Of a DNA stretch of 28,810 nt, positions 8,325-15,423 are shown piece after piece. The stretch comes from Litorivivens sp041625575 (GTDB lineage: Bacteria > Pseudomonadota > Gammaproteobacteria > Pseudomonadales > Spongiibacteraceae). The stretch lies in contig JBFJTG010000029.1 of NCBI GenBank assembly GCA_041625575.1, positions 1 through 28,810 of the forward strand, read 5' to 3'. The first letter of the stretch is position 1. The number at the start of each line of letters is the position of its first letter. The notes beneath the pieces are model-generated. The model worked only from the letters and a program-made list of their open reading frames with translations, ran no database searches and was not told where the DNA came from. A program made the translations under genes and the position numbers.

Positions 8325-8345
8325 TGACCCAAATTGATAGCTCAA

Positions 8346-8391
8346 GTAGGCCTCTAGCGCTGCTGAGGCTACTAGCTGCCAGTGTTATAGT
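8346..8391 (+). promoter_or_regulatory. Hairpin and candidate extended -10 promoter before the acyl-CoA synthetase gene
   Basis: The gap between the DUF2237 gene and the acyl-CoA synthetase gene holds an imperfect hairpin at 8346-8372 (GTAGGCCTC pairing with GAGGCTAC, one bulged G). It is not followed by a T run. Downstream, TGTTATAGT at 8383-8391 is an extended -10 element (TGn then TATAGT). No good -35 is seen. An excellent ribosome-binding site, AAGGAGG at 8420-8426, precedes the start codon. The hairpin carries GTAG ends but is not an obvious member of the 24-base REP family. Confidence 0.4.
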
Positions 8392-8432
8392 TTTCTATCA
8401 AATACGACTTCAATAATTAAGGAGGATTCTTT

Positions 8433-9986
8433 ATGTCTGAATTGGGATTCTGGGCCTTCGCCCAAAAAGATCCGTCACCCTTGGCACTGGTTGCACCCGA
8501 CGGTAAAACCTATACGCGCGGTGATTTGCTCAACACAGCCAACCAAATTGTTCATGGCTTGCGCGCTCGCGGCCTGCAGCGCGGTGATTGTGTTGCCATG
8601 ATGCTGCCAAACTGCGTTGAATTTTATCAGGTCTATTTAGCTGCAACACAAGCGGGCTTTTATTTCGTTCCCGTGAATTGGCATCTTGCCGGACCGGAAG
8701 TCGCCTATATTCTTGAAGATTGTGAGGCCAAGGCATTTATAACCCACGAGCGGGTTGCCAAAGCCGCCTCCACGGCCGCCAGAGAAGCCGGCTTCAATAC
8801 CGACAATGCCTTTGCGATAGGCAACATTGAAGGCTTTCGCAATTACAACGAATTGATCGACGGCCAACCCACCAGTCTCCCGGACAATCGCTCTGCCGGG
8901 CAAGTCATGAATTACACTTCCGGCACCACCGGCAAGCCCAAGGGGGTCAAACGCCCCCTGCCGGATATGTCACCGGAAGACCTCTACGGCATGATGGCCA
9001 TGTTTTTAATGCTTTTTGGCATTCAGCCCGAAGACAATAACGTTCATTTTTGTGGTTCGCCTTTGTACCACACAGCCGTACTGAATTTTTCCGGCAACTC
9101 ACTGCATATGGGTCACTCCGTCGTTCTCGTCGACAAATGGGATCCCGAAGAAATGCTGCAGCTAATAGAAAAATACAAAGTCACAACCAGTCACATGGTG
9201 CCGACTCAATTTACCCGCACGCTGAAATTGCCCGAAGAAATCCGCAATAAATACGATATCTCATCCACTCGTCAGATGATTCACGCGGCAGCGCCCTGCC
9301 CACCCGACATCAAGCGCCAAATGCTCGAATGGTGGGGTAATAGCATCTATGAATACTATGCCGGCACCGAGGGCGGCGGCACCCTCTGCACACCCGAAGG
9401 GTGGTTAGCCCACCCCGGATCAGTGGGCAGCGCCTGGATGGGTAGCGAAGTCAAAATATTTGACGACGAGGAAAATGAGCTGGGACCAAACGAAACGGGT
9501 ACCATCTACATGAAGTTGATGGACAACAGCGATTTCGAATACAAAGGCGACAAGACTAAAACCAAGAAAAACCGAATCGGCAATTTCTTTACCCTCGGTG
9601 ATGTTGGCCATCTGGACGACGACGGCTACCTCTTTCTGAGCGACCGCAAGATCGACATGATTATCTCCGGCGGCGCCAATATTTATCCGGCCGAAATAGA
9701 AAACGTGCTGATCATGCACGAAAAGATTATCGATTGTGCCGTCTTTGGCGTACCCAACGAAGAGTGGGGCGAGGAAATAAAGGCAGTGGTACAACCGGCC
9801 GAAGGTATCACGGCTTCGGAAGAACTAACGGCTGAGCTGATGAGTTTTCTGGAAGAGAGGCTGGCGCGCATGAAGCTGCCTCGCACCATCGACTACCTCG
9901 CAGAACTACCGCGTGACCCCAACGGCAAGCTCTACAAACGCCGTTTGCGCGACCCTTACTGGGAAGGTCAGGAAAAGAAAGTCTAG
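8433..9986 (+). CDS. AMP-dependent acyl-CoA synthetase
   Basis: This 517-residue enzyme of the adenylate-forming superfamily is predicted to activate a carboxylic acid with ATP and CoA via an acyl-adenylate. The P-loop YTSGTTGKPKG is at residues 161-171. The YYAGTEGGGT segment matches the A5 motif, GDVGHLDDDGYLFLSDRK matches A7-A8, and SGGANIYPAEIENVL plus the C-terminal PNGKLYKR with the catalytic lysine match the mobile C-domain. The pattern resembles FadD-type ligases of actinobacterial lipid and steroid catabolism more than housekeeping E. coli FadD; that is a judgement from memory. A strong AAGGAGG site precedes the ATG. A rho-independent terminator follows, so it ends its transcript. 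The true substrate is not known. Confidence 0.88.
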   Translation: MSELGFWAFAQKDPSPLALVAPDGKTYTRGDLLNTANQIVHGLRARGLQRGDCVAMMLPNCVEFYQVYLAATQAGFYFVPVNWHLAGPEVAYILEDCEAKAFITHERVAKAASTAAREAGFNTDNAFAIGNIEGFRNYNELIDGQPTSLPDNRSAGQVMNYTSGTTGKPKGVKRPLPDMSPEDLYGMMAMFLMLFGIQPEDNNVHFCGSPLYHTAVLNFSGNSLHMGHSVVLVDKWDPEEMLQLIEKYKVTTSHMVPTQFTRTLKLPEEIRNKYDISSTRQMIHAAAPCPPDIKRQMLEWWGNSIYEYYAGTEGGGTLCTPEGWLAHPGSVGSAWMGSEVKIFDDEENELGPNETGTIYMKLMDNSDFEYKGDKTKTKKNRIGNFFTLGDVGHLDDDGYLFLSDRKIDMIISGGANIYPAEIENVLIMHEKIIDCAVFGVPNEEWGEEIKAVVQPAEGITASEELTAELMSFLEERLARMKLPRTIDYLAELPRDPNGKLYKRRLRDPYWEGQEKKV

Positions 9987-10011
9987 TAAGACCTTAGCTT
10001 AAAACCGGTAG

Positions 10012-10050
10012 GCCCGCATCAGCCCCAGGCGTTGCGGGCTTTTTCGTTTT
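10012..10050 (+). terminator. Rho-independent terminator after the acyl-CoA synthetase gene
   Basis: A seven-base GC-rich stem (GCCCGCA at 10012-10018 pairing with TGCGGGC at 10033-10039) is followed by TTTTTCGTTTT at 10040-10050. It terminates the acyl-CoA synthetase transcript. The T run overlaps the stop codon of the convergent minus-strand gene (10049-10051). On the minus strand the tail is weaker, so activity in that direction is doubtful. Confidence 0.85.
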
Positions 10051-10291
10051 AACTTGGCGACATGAGCGAAAGCCCCGCACCGGGGTCGCCGCCGGGCATC
10101 GCATTGTAAGTCTTGGCCAAAGCGTACGACTGCTCGGGGAAATACAAAACCAGCTCGCAGTGGAGCTGTCCTTCGCCCTCATGGCGCGAGTACACCGCCA
10201 GAGCCGCGGCCTTGGCTGCTTGTGCTATTTCCTCGCGCAGGGCATCAGCCAGTAAGGGATCACCCAGGCTCAGTCGATACCAGCTACTCAT
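10049..10291 (-). CDS. Small conserved hypothetical protein (80 aa)
   Basis: This 80-residue protein begins MSSWYRLSLGDPLLADALRE and has a central segment, VYSRHEGEGQLHCELVLYF, that I recall from small proteins of unknown function in other proteobacteria. It is predicted to be soluble, with no signal peptide or membrane segment. Its ATG shares one base with the stop of the upstream GFA-family gene (TAATG), which suggests translational coupling. This supports it being a real gene despite its size. The sequence gives no catalytic motif, and I do not assign a function. Confidence 0.7.
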   Translation of the reverse strand: MSSWYRLSLGDPLLADALREEIAQAAKAAALAVYSRHEGEGQLHCELVLYFPEQSYALAKTYNAMPGGDPGAGLSLMSPS

Positions 10292-10710
10292 TAGGCCCCG
10301 TAAAGCGCGAAGGTCTCTTTTCCGGTTAGCGTCTGCGTTTGATTGCCGAAATGGTAGTCAGCGGGCTTACTATCAATAAAGATCTGCTTTTCAAACTGAA
10401 GTTGCGGCCGCTCATCAAACAGGCCCAAGGACAGCGCATAGTTGTCATGCATTTTGAGGTGATAATAGAGGTGCGTACCGCAGTGCTTGCAGAAGGCCCG
10501 TTCTGCCCACTCGGAAGACTGATAAATGCCAATGTAGTCTTCACCTTCTATCAGAAGGTCGCTTCCACAATCTACCGTCAGGAAGGGCCCACCACCCCAC
10601 TTCGCACACATTCCGCAATGGCAGGCTTCGAATTCGGCCTTGCCCTTATTCGCTGTGATTTTCACCGCGCCGCACAGACAGCTCGCTTTTAAAACCAGAG
10701 TCTCAGACAT
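10291..10710 (-). CDS. GFA family zinc-binding protein
   Basis: The 139-residue protein belongs to the GFA (glutathione-dependent formaldehyde-activating enzyme-like) family, also called the CENP-V fold. Zinc-ligand cysteines are visible: CLCG (Cys11, Cys13), CHCGMC (Cys30, Cys32, Cys35) and CKHCG (Cys74, Cys77). Most family members are not proven to act on formaldehyde, so the specific reaction is unknown. A strong GGAGG site lies six bases before the ATG at 10710. The stop overlaps the ATG of the 80-residue gene downstream. It lies 46 bases after the MAPEG-like gene and probably shares its transcript. Confidence 0.88.
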   Translation of the reverse strand: MSETLVLKASCLCGAVKITANKGKAEFEACHCGMCAKWGGGPFLTVDCGSDLLIEGEDYIGIYQSSEWAERAFCKHCGTHLYYHLKMHDNYALSLGLFDERPQLQFEKQIFIDSKPADYHFGNQTQTLTGKETFALYGA

Positions 10711-10756
10711 GATTGACCTCCGTGTTCATCCGACCCCATGGAAAATAAGCCCTAGC

Positions 10757-11182
10757 TTATGCCAGCACAATAACCCTGCCTAGCAAGACACACATCGCCA
10801 TAACCAGCAGCACACCGAACATGAAGACGCGACGCCTTGTAGGCACGTGATTTGAACCCGTTTGAATGTAAGCATGCACCAGACGGCTTAAAGCGAAGAG
10901 ACTCGCCAAGATCAAGGCCACCGCGCCGACGGCATTCAATGACCACAGGGACAATACCAAGACATAGAACAGCACCGGCAGTTCAAACTGATTGCGAATA
11001 CAGTTATTCACCAACACGACATACTCGGGCCAGGCATCGTCATAAATTCCGCGCCGCGCTTCATTCACTTCCTGCCGCTCTGCGGCTAGACGCTTGCGGC
11101 GGGCGAGCAAAATATACAGCCCCAGAGTCAAAACCAGCTGGACCAGTACGGGCGCGAAAATCCATGCGGCGTTTATAGTCAT
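10757..11182 (-). CDS. MAPEG family membrane protein
   Basis: This is a 141-residue integral membrane protein with about four hydrophobic segments. It matches the MAPEG pattern of an N-terminal helix (VLVQLVLTLGLYILLARR), a RNQFELPVLFYVLVL segment, and a terminal GVLLVMAMCVLLGRVIVL helix. The NQFE-LP motif is characteristic of bacterial MAPEG-like proteins. The eukaryotic family includes membrane glutathione transferases and leukotriene synthases, but bacterial roles are mostly unknown. I chose the ATG at 11182 because the reading frame upstream overlaps the end of the SDR gene and lacks family similarity. The spacing to the SDR stop is 16 bases, so the two are likely cotranscribed. Confidence 0.8.
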   Translation of the reverse strand: MTINAAWIFAPVLVQLVLTLGLYILLARRKRLAAERQEVNEARRGIYDDAWPEYVVLVNNCIRNQFELPVLFYVLVLSLWSLNAVGAVALILASLFALSRLVHAYIQTGSNHVPTRRRVFMFGVLLVMAMCVLLGRVIVLA

Positions 11183-11198
11183 AACGTTCTCACTAGAG

Positions 11199-12041
11199 TT
11201 AGTCGACACCTTCGATAAAGCCATCGTAGCGCGACAAGCCATCGAGATTTTTCGTTGCTATGCCTTCGGCGGCCAGCAGTTCGCCACTATAGCAAACACG
11301 CCCCGTCACCTGCCGCGGATCGCTGCTTGCCAAAAATAAGGCAGCTTCTGCCATGACTTCCACGCCCTCAATCATTGAGCGCTGGGGGGGCAGCATGTTC
11401 AAGGCTATTGCGCCGGGTGTGGCGACCGCACCGACCGGTGCCATCGCATTCACGGCAACATTCCGGTCGAAGTATTCCGCGGCAAGGCCTGTACTGAAGC
11501 GATCCAAAGCCGCCTTGCTCATACCGTAAAGCATTGGATGGTTTTTCAGGTCGTGCTCGGAAAACGGCGGACCTTCGGGGTGCTGGGCCGACGCCGTTGA
11601 GATGTTGACGATCCAGCCCTGACCACGTTCAGCCATTTGCGGAATCAGACGCTGACAGAGATCAAAGGGAGCGCGAATATTCATGTCGAACATAATATCG
11701 AATCGCTTGGCCGATATTTTCTCGAAGGGCAGAAAATAATTAGCCGCCGCATTGTTGATGAGTACATCCACCCGACCAAAATCGGCTAACACATCGCGAA
11801 CCAGCTGCTCGCGCGCAGTGGCATCGCAGAGATCGCACACGTAACTTTTTGCGTGTCCGCCTCTCGCCTTAACGAGGCCCTCGGTTTCCCTGAGGCTGCC
11901 CGGCAGATGGTCGTGCGCGTCCAAAGTTCGCGCCACCAAAGCCAGATGCGCGCCCTCGGCCGCAAAACGTTCGGCAATGGCGGCGCCTATGCCGCGACTG
12001 GCACCGGTAATAAGTACGATGCGCTTTGCAAGTTTAGTCAT
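11199..12041 (-). CDS. Short-chain dehydrogenase/reductase
   Basis: This 280-residue classical SDR has TGASRGIG at residues 12-19, NNAA at 97-100, and a catalytic set of Ser148, Tyr172 and Lys176 (YGMSK). Compared with standard 250-residue SDRs it carries an insertion before the catalytic Tyr (HPEGPPFSEHDLKNHPM), which may shape the substrate pocket. The C-terminal part, GVEVMAEAALFLASSDPRQVTGRVCYS, is normal for the family. The ATG at 12041 has no strong ribosome-binding site. It lies downstream of a REP cluster and the DegT-fold gene, and upstream of the MAPEG-like gene. The pattern resembles SDRs in lipid catabolic loci; the substrate is unknown. Confidence 0.85.
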   Translation of the reverse strand: MTKLAKRIVLITGASRGIGAAIAERFAAEGAHLALVARTLDAHDHLPGSLRETEGLVKARGGHAKSYVCDLCDATAREQLVRDVLADFGRVDVLINNAAANYFLPFEKISAKRFDIMFDMNIRAPFDLCQRLIPQMAERGQGWIVNISTASAQHPEGPPFSEHDLKNHPMLYGMSKAALDRFSTGLAAEYFDRNVAVNAMAPVGAVATPGAIALNMLPPQRSMIEGVEVMAEAALFLASSDPRQVTGRVCYSGELLAAEGIATKNLDGLSRYDGFIEGVD

Positions 12042-12063
12042 AGTCGGTGGTGTCCGGTGGAGT

Positions 12064-12170
12064 TTCGTCTGCAGGGCAAGTTCCTACAATCCAGATTTGC
12101 GTACCCGTTTGAATTCGCCTGCAGGGCAGGCTCCCACAGATCGCGCGTAGGAGCCTGCCCTGCAGGCGAA
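12064..12170. repeat. REP-like cluster C: three GTAG-headed units with a long inverted pair
   Basis: Three 24-base units lie here: 12064-12087 (minus orientation), 12114-12137 (minus) and 12147-12170 (plus). The last two form a nearly perfect inverted pair with a 9-base spacer, able to fold into a long stem. The unit reads GTAGGAGCCTGCCCTGCAGG then CGAA. The unit at 12147-12170 matches the apparent consensus best. It sits between the DegT-fold gene and the SDR gene, where it could attenuate or stabilise the minus-strand transcript. Confidence 0.82.
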
Positions 12171-12178
12171 TATATTAG

Positions 12179-13405
12179 CTAGGCTGCCTTAGCACGCTGC
12201 TCGGCGATCCACTCTTCAAGCACTTCATAGAGGTAAGCGCAGTCTTCATCCGTCATGGTCGGGTGACAGGGCAACATTAATCCATATTCCATCACCTGGT
12301 CGGCAGCGGGCATGCCTTCGGCCGGTGCACGATACTCAACGCCCTTCATCATCGGCTGGCGCACAGCATTGCCGGAGAAAATCACGCGAGTGAAGATGCC
12401 ATTATCCTCCAAAAATATCTGCAAGGAGCGCCGACTCCACCCAAGCTCCGGCCGCAGTTGGATGGGATAGCAAATCCAGGTCGTAACAACGCCCTCAAGA
12501 ATGCGCGGGGTAATAAAAATATCGTTATGCTTATTCAAAAATTCGGTGTGGCGGTTAAAAATACTGGTTCGCAATTCGCTGAAATAGCCGAGCTTGTTAA
12601 CCTGTTCTATACCAAAGGCTGCTCCAGCCTCATTAGGAATAAAGCCGTAGGCAATATCCTCAAAGATAAACATGCCATCGTATTCCACACCATCAACATC
12701 CTCGAGAAAGCGCCCGTCACTTTCCTGTGCCTTGGTGCCATACATATACTTTTCGGATGAGCGCCCCCAGGCGCGTAATGACAGCCCCCGGTCGAGCAAA
12801 CCTTGGTCGTTAAAACAAACCATGCCGCCATTACCCAGGCAGGTAATAATATGAAATATGGAAAAGCTGGTTACCGAAATATCTGCACGCGTGCCCGAGG
12901 GCTTGCCTCGAAAGCTACCGCCAAGGGTGTCGCAGCTATCTTCAATCAGAAGAATATTGTGTCTGTCTGCCAAGGCGCGCAACTGGTCCCAATCAGGCAT
13001 TCCGCCCACCAGGTTGGGAACAAGCAAAGCTTTGGTCTTATCGCTGATCATCGCTTCAATTTTGCTGATATCGATCTGATAGGTATCCAGCTCGACATCA
13101 ACAAAAACAGGTATATATCCGGCACACACAATACTGGAAATATCGGTGCCGAAGGTGAGCGTTGGAGTAATAACTTCACTGCCCTTCGGGAAATTTAGCA
13201 TGCGCATGGTGAGGAGCAAGGCTGAACTGCCGGAATTCACCATTATGCCGTGTTTGTGCCCCATCAATTCAGCGACGCGCTTTTCAAATGTAAGGACCTT
13301 CTCGCCGATGGCCATACCGTTTTTCATCACGTCGACAACGGCATCAATTTCCTTGTGGTCGAGCATCGCGCCACCGTAGCGGATTTCACGTTTTTTTGCT
13401 GGCAT
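12179..13405 (-). CDS. DegT/DnrJ/EryC1 (RfbH/ColD-like) PLP-fold protein with His in place of Lys
   Basis: This 408-residue fold-type I protein is of the sugar aminotransferase and dehydratase family. NSGSSALLLTMR (57-68), FVDVELDTYQIDIS (101-114) and LLIEDSCDTLGG (152-163) are typical. The PLP-lysine motif reads SFSIFHIITCLGNGG, so the position expected to hold the Schiff-base lysine is His185 (codon 12851-12853). The same change occurs in RfbH/E1 and ColD, which act as PMP-dependent 3-dehydratases on nucleotide sugars. The TRVIFSGNAVRQPMMKG and EYR segment also looks RfbH-like. The cysteine-rich [2Fe-2S] insertion of RfbH is absent. A GAGGAG site lies seven bases before the ATG. No nucleotide-sugar genes are nearby; neighbours are SDRs, so the substrate may differ. 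Confidence 0.85.
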   Translation of the reverse strand: MPAKKREIRYGGAMLDHKEIDAVVDVMKNGMAIGEKVLTFEKRVAELMGHKHGIMVNSGSSALLLTMRMLNFPKGSEVITPTLTFGTDISSIVCAGYIPVFVDVELDTYQIDISKIEAMISDKTKALLVPNLVGGMPDWDQLRALADRHNILLIEDSCDTLGGSFRGKPSGTRADISVTSFSIFHIITCLGNGGMVCFNDQGLLDRGLSLRAWGRSSEKYMYGTKAQESDGRFLEDVDGVEYDGMFIFEDIAYGFIPNEAGAAFGIEQVNKLGYFSELRTSIFNRHTEFLNKHNDIFITPRILEGVVTTWICYPIQLRPELGWSRRSLQIFLEDNGIFTRVIFSGNAVRQPMMKGVEYRAPAEGMPAADQVMEYGLMLPCHPTMTDEDCAYLYEVLEEWIAEQRAKAA

Positions 13406-13498
13406 GAAGGGTCTCCTCGAATTGATAATGAAGCTGATAACGGACTGTTATCGCAGATGCTTAATTAGTGGCGGATTACGCTTTGTTTATATTTCGCT

Positions 13499-14329
13499 TT
13501 ACTTGAGCGCTTGCCCGGGCACTTTACCGCCCAGAAAATTGTCGATTGCGTGCTTTGCTATAGCCGACACTGCTTGCTCTCTAGGCAGCTTGTTCAGCAG
13601 ACCCTGGCTATCGCGGTTGTGGACACCACAGATATGACTGGGACTCTCACCCAATGCAGCCATCGCCTCAACAACGACCTCGGCAGGTGTCTGATATATG
13701 CTGCGCTGCCCTTCGCCCCGCTCGACTGCAGCCGCTACGGCCGGTGACAGCGTCATACCGGCAATACAAGCCAACACGTCCACATGGTAGGGCTTGAATT
13801 CGTACCACAGGGATTCGGCCAAAATGATGTTGTAAGCCTTGGTGGCGGCGTAATGGGAATAATAGGGCGAGCCCTGCAAGCCCGAACCGGAACTCATCAA
13901 GACGATGCCACCGCGCTTGCGCGCCAGCATCGGCCGCGCAAATTGATACAACAGCGCCAGCGGCGAGAGCATGTTGACCCGGGCTTTATCTAATTCATAG
14001 TCCAGATCAAATTCACTTTTGTAAAACGGGCCAACATCAGCCATTGCAGCGTTGTAAACGAGCATACCCACTTCACGCTCTGCAACAGCCTCAACGACCG
14101 TTTCCAGAACATTTTGCCCGGAGAGATCCGCAACGATACTCACGCAGGTGACGCCATGCTCCGATTCGAGCGTTCGACAGCTAGCCTGCAATTTTTCCCG
14201 ATCGCGATCCAGCAGCAGCAAGTCCAGACCCTGTGCACCCAGATACTCGGCGTAAGCTCTGCCTATCCCCTGAGCCGCTCCGGCCACCAGAGCCCAAGGT
14301 CCGTATTTATCCTTAAATGATGCCGCCAT
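13499..14329 (-). CDS. Short-chain dehydrogenase/reductase
   Basis: This 276-residue SDR (from ATG 14329; a TTG at 14335 is possible) has GAAQGIG at residues 17-23, YNAA at 92-95, and the catalytic Ser147, Tyr160 and Lys164 (YAATK). It belongs to the DltE-like group whose sequences read PWALVAGAAQGIGRAYAEYL. The C-terminal part after residue 210 (TPAEVVVEAMAALGESPSHICG, LLNKLPREQAV) differs from FabG-type SDRs and is typical of this longer subgroup. It is the first gene of the minus-strand run, 93 bases before the DegT-fold gene, and is divergent from the hydrolase gene. The substrate is unknown. Confidence 0.85.
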   Translation of the reverse strand: MAASFKDKYGPWALVAGAAQGIGRAYAEYLGAQGLDLLLLDRDREKLQASCRTLESEHGVTCVSIVADLSGQNVLETVVEAVAEREVGMLVYNAAMADVGPFYKSEFDLDYELDKARVNMLSPLALLYQFARPMLARKRGGIVLMSSGSGLQGSPYYSHYAATKAYNIILAESLWYEFKPYHVDVLACIAGMTLSPAVAAAVERGEGQRSIYQTPAEVVVEAMAALGESPSHICGVHNRDSQGLLNKLPREQAVSAIAKHAIDNFLGGKVPGQALK

Positions 14330-14400
14330 ATCCAATCATCCCGGGCTGTTAATCATGCCTGACGCCTAATGCGTCTTATATCGACAATGCTTGCTGGTTT

Positions 14401-14417
14401 AGCTTGAGACCCAAGCT
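14401..14417. other. Short inverted repeat in a divergent intergenic region
   Basis: A perfect six-base inverted repeat (AGCTTG, five-base loop, CAAGCT) followed by CCTTTTAT lies between the divergent SDR and hydrolase genes. It could be an operator for a regulator controlling both directions, or a weak hairpin. No clear -35 and -10 pair could be placed in the interval 14330-14464. Confidence 0.3.
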
Positions 14418-14464
14418 CCTTTTATGCCATCGTTTAGGCACCTTGGACAACACCATAATGAATA

Positions 14465-15358
14465 ATGCCAAACCTGAGTGAAGCCTACCTGGCACTGCGC
14501 CAGGCCCTGCAACCCGGCCTGGCCAATCCCGCTGACCCGGTGATCCTGGTCCGCGAAAAAATGCACGCCATTCACCCGACCCAATATCCCGACGATGTAT
14601 CGGTGGAATATTTTGAATGGAACAACGTTACTGTTGCGAGTGTACAAACACCCGAAGTCGATATTAGTGACAGCGCCGTAATGATGGTTCACGGCGGTGC
14701 CTTCGTCTCCACCGGCATTGCCCACTACATTCCCTACGCCGCCGAACTATCGCGATTTTTCCGGCGACCGGTTTTTATTTTCGAGTATCGCCTCGCGCCG
14801 GAGCACCCCTTCCCGGCGGCCCTGGATGACAGCCTGTCGGTCTACCGCGAACTCAGTGATATTTTCGGGCCGCAAAAACTCGCCGTCATTGGCGATTCCT
14901 GTGGCGGGGGGATTGCGCTTTCCCTACTGTGCCGCTTGCGCGACACCGGCAGCGCTCTACCGGCGGCATACGCAGGCCTATCTCCCTGGTTCGACCTGCT
15001 AATGACTGGCGATGCAGCTCAGGACAAAGCCGCTACCGACCCCTTTGTCAGTGCAGAATGGATTCGTCTGCGCGGCCTCGATTATGCGGGTACAGAATCA
15101 CCGGAGCACCCTGCCATATCGCCGTTGTACGCAGAGTTGGCAGATTTACCTCCGCTTTTTCTGGGCACCGGCAGTGAAGACATTACCCGGGACGACTCGC
15201 AACGTCTGGCAGAGAAAGCCCTTGCGGCCGGCACACAGGTAGAACTGGATATCGCCCCGCATATGATTCACGGCTACCACGGCTTGAGTGCAATGGCACC
15301 CGAATGCGCCGACGGTTGCCGTCGTATTGCCCGGTTTCTAAACCGGCATCTGAAATAG
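14465..15358 (+). CDS. Alpha/beta hydrolase, hormone-sensitive lipase family
   Basis: This 297-residue esterase or lipase of the HSL group has an oxyanion-hole motif, HGGA (76-79; commonly HGGG), the nucleophile elbow GDSCGGG with Ser145, an acid residue in GTGSEDITRDD, and a terminal IHGYHG that provides the histidine. EYRLAPEHPFPAALDD is a hallmark of this family. It is predicted to be cytoplasmic because there is no signal peptide. The ATG at 14465 has no clear ribosome-binding site, so the exact start is less certain. The crotonase gene begins 65 bases downstream, and the two, with mltF, may be cotranscribed. It probably hydrolyses an ester or lactone in the same catabolic context. Confidence 0.87.
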   Translation: MPNLSEAYLALRQALQPGLANPADPVILVREKMHAIHPTQYPDDVSVEYFEWNNVTVASVQTPEVDISDSAVMMVHGGAFVSTGIAHYIPYAAELSRFFRRPVFIFEYRLAPEHPFPAALDDSLSVYRELSDIFGPQKLAVIGDSCGGGIALSLLCRLRDTGSALPAAYAGLSPWFDLLMTGDAAQDKAATDPFVSAEWIRLRGLDYAGTESPEHPAISPLYAELADLPPLFLGTGSEDITRDDSQRLAEKALAAGTQVELDIAPHMIHGYHGLSAMAPECADGCRRIARFLNRHLK

Positions 15359-15423
15359 CCAACCTCGCCTACACTACAATAAAACACAGCATTCAACACG
15401 CTGGAACAAACAGGACGGAGACC

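Noticed and set aside
3474..12170. Repeated 24-base units as a possible CRISPR array
   Set aside because: Spacing is irregular, orientation alternates, units are thousands of bases apart between loci, and no cas genes are present. REP-like elements explain them better.
12179..13405. Annotation as a normal sugar aminotransferase
   Set aside because: The expected PLP lysine is His185, so a standard transamination mechanism is not supported.
15304..15423. Upstream in-frame extension of the crotonase
   Set aside because: It overlaps the end of the hydrolase gene, lacks similarity to crotonases, and the ATG at 15424 has a proper GGAG site.
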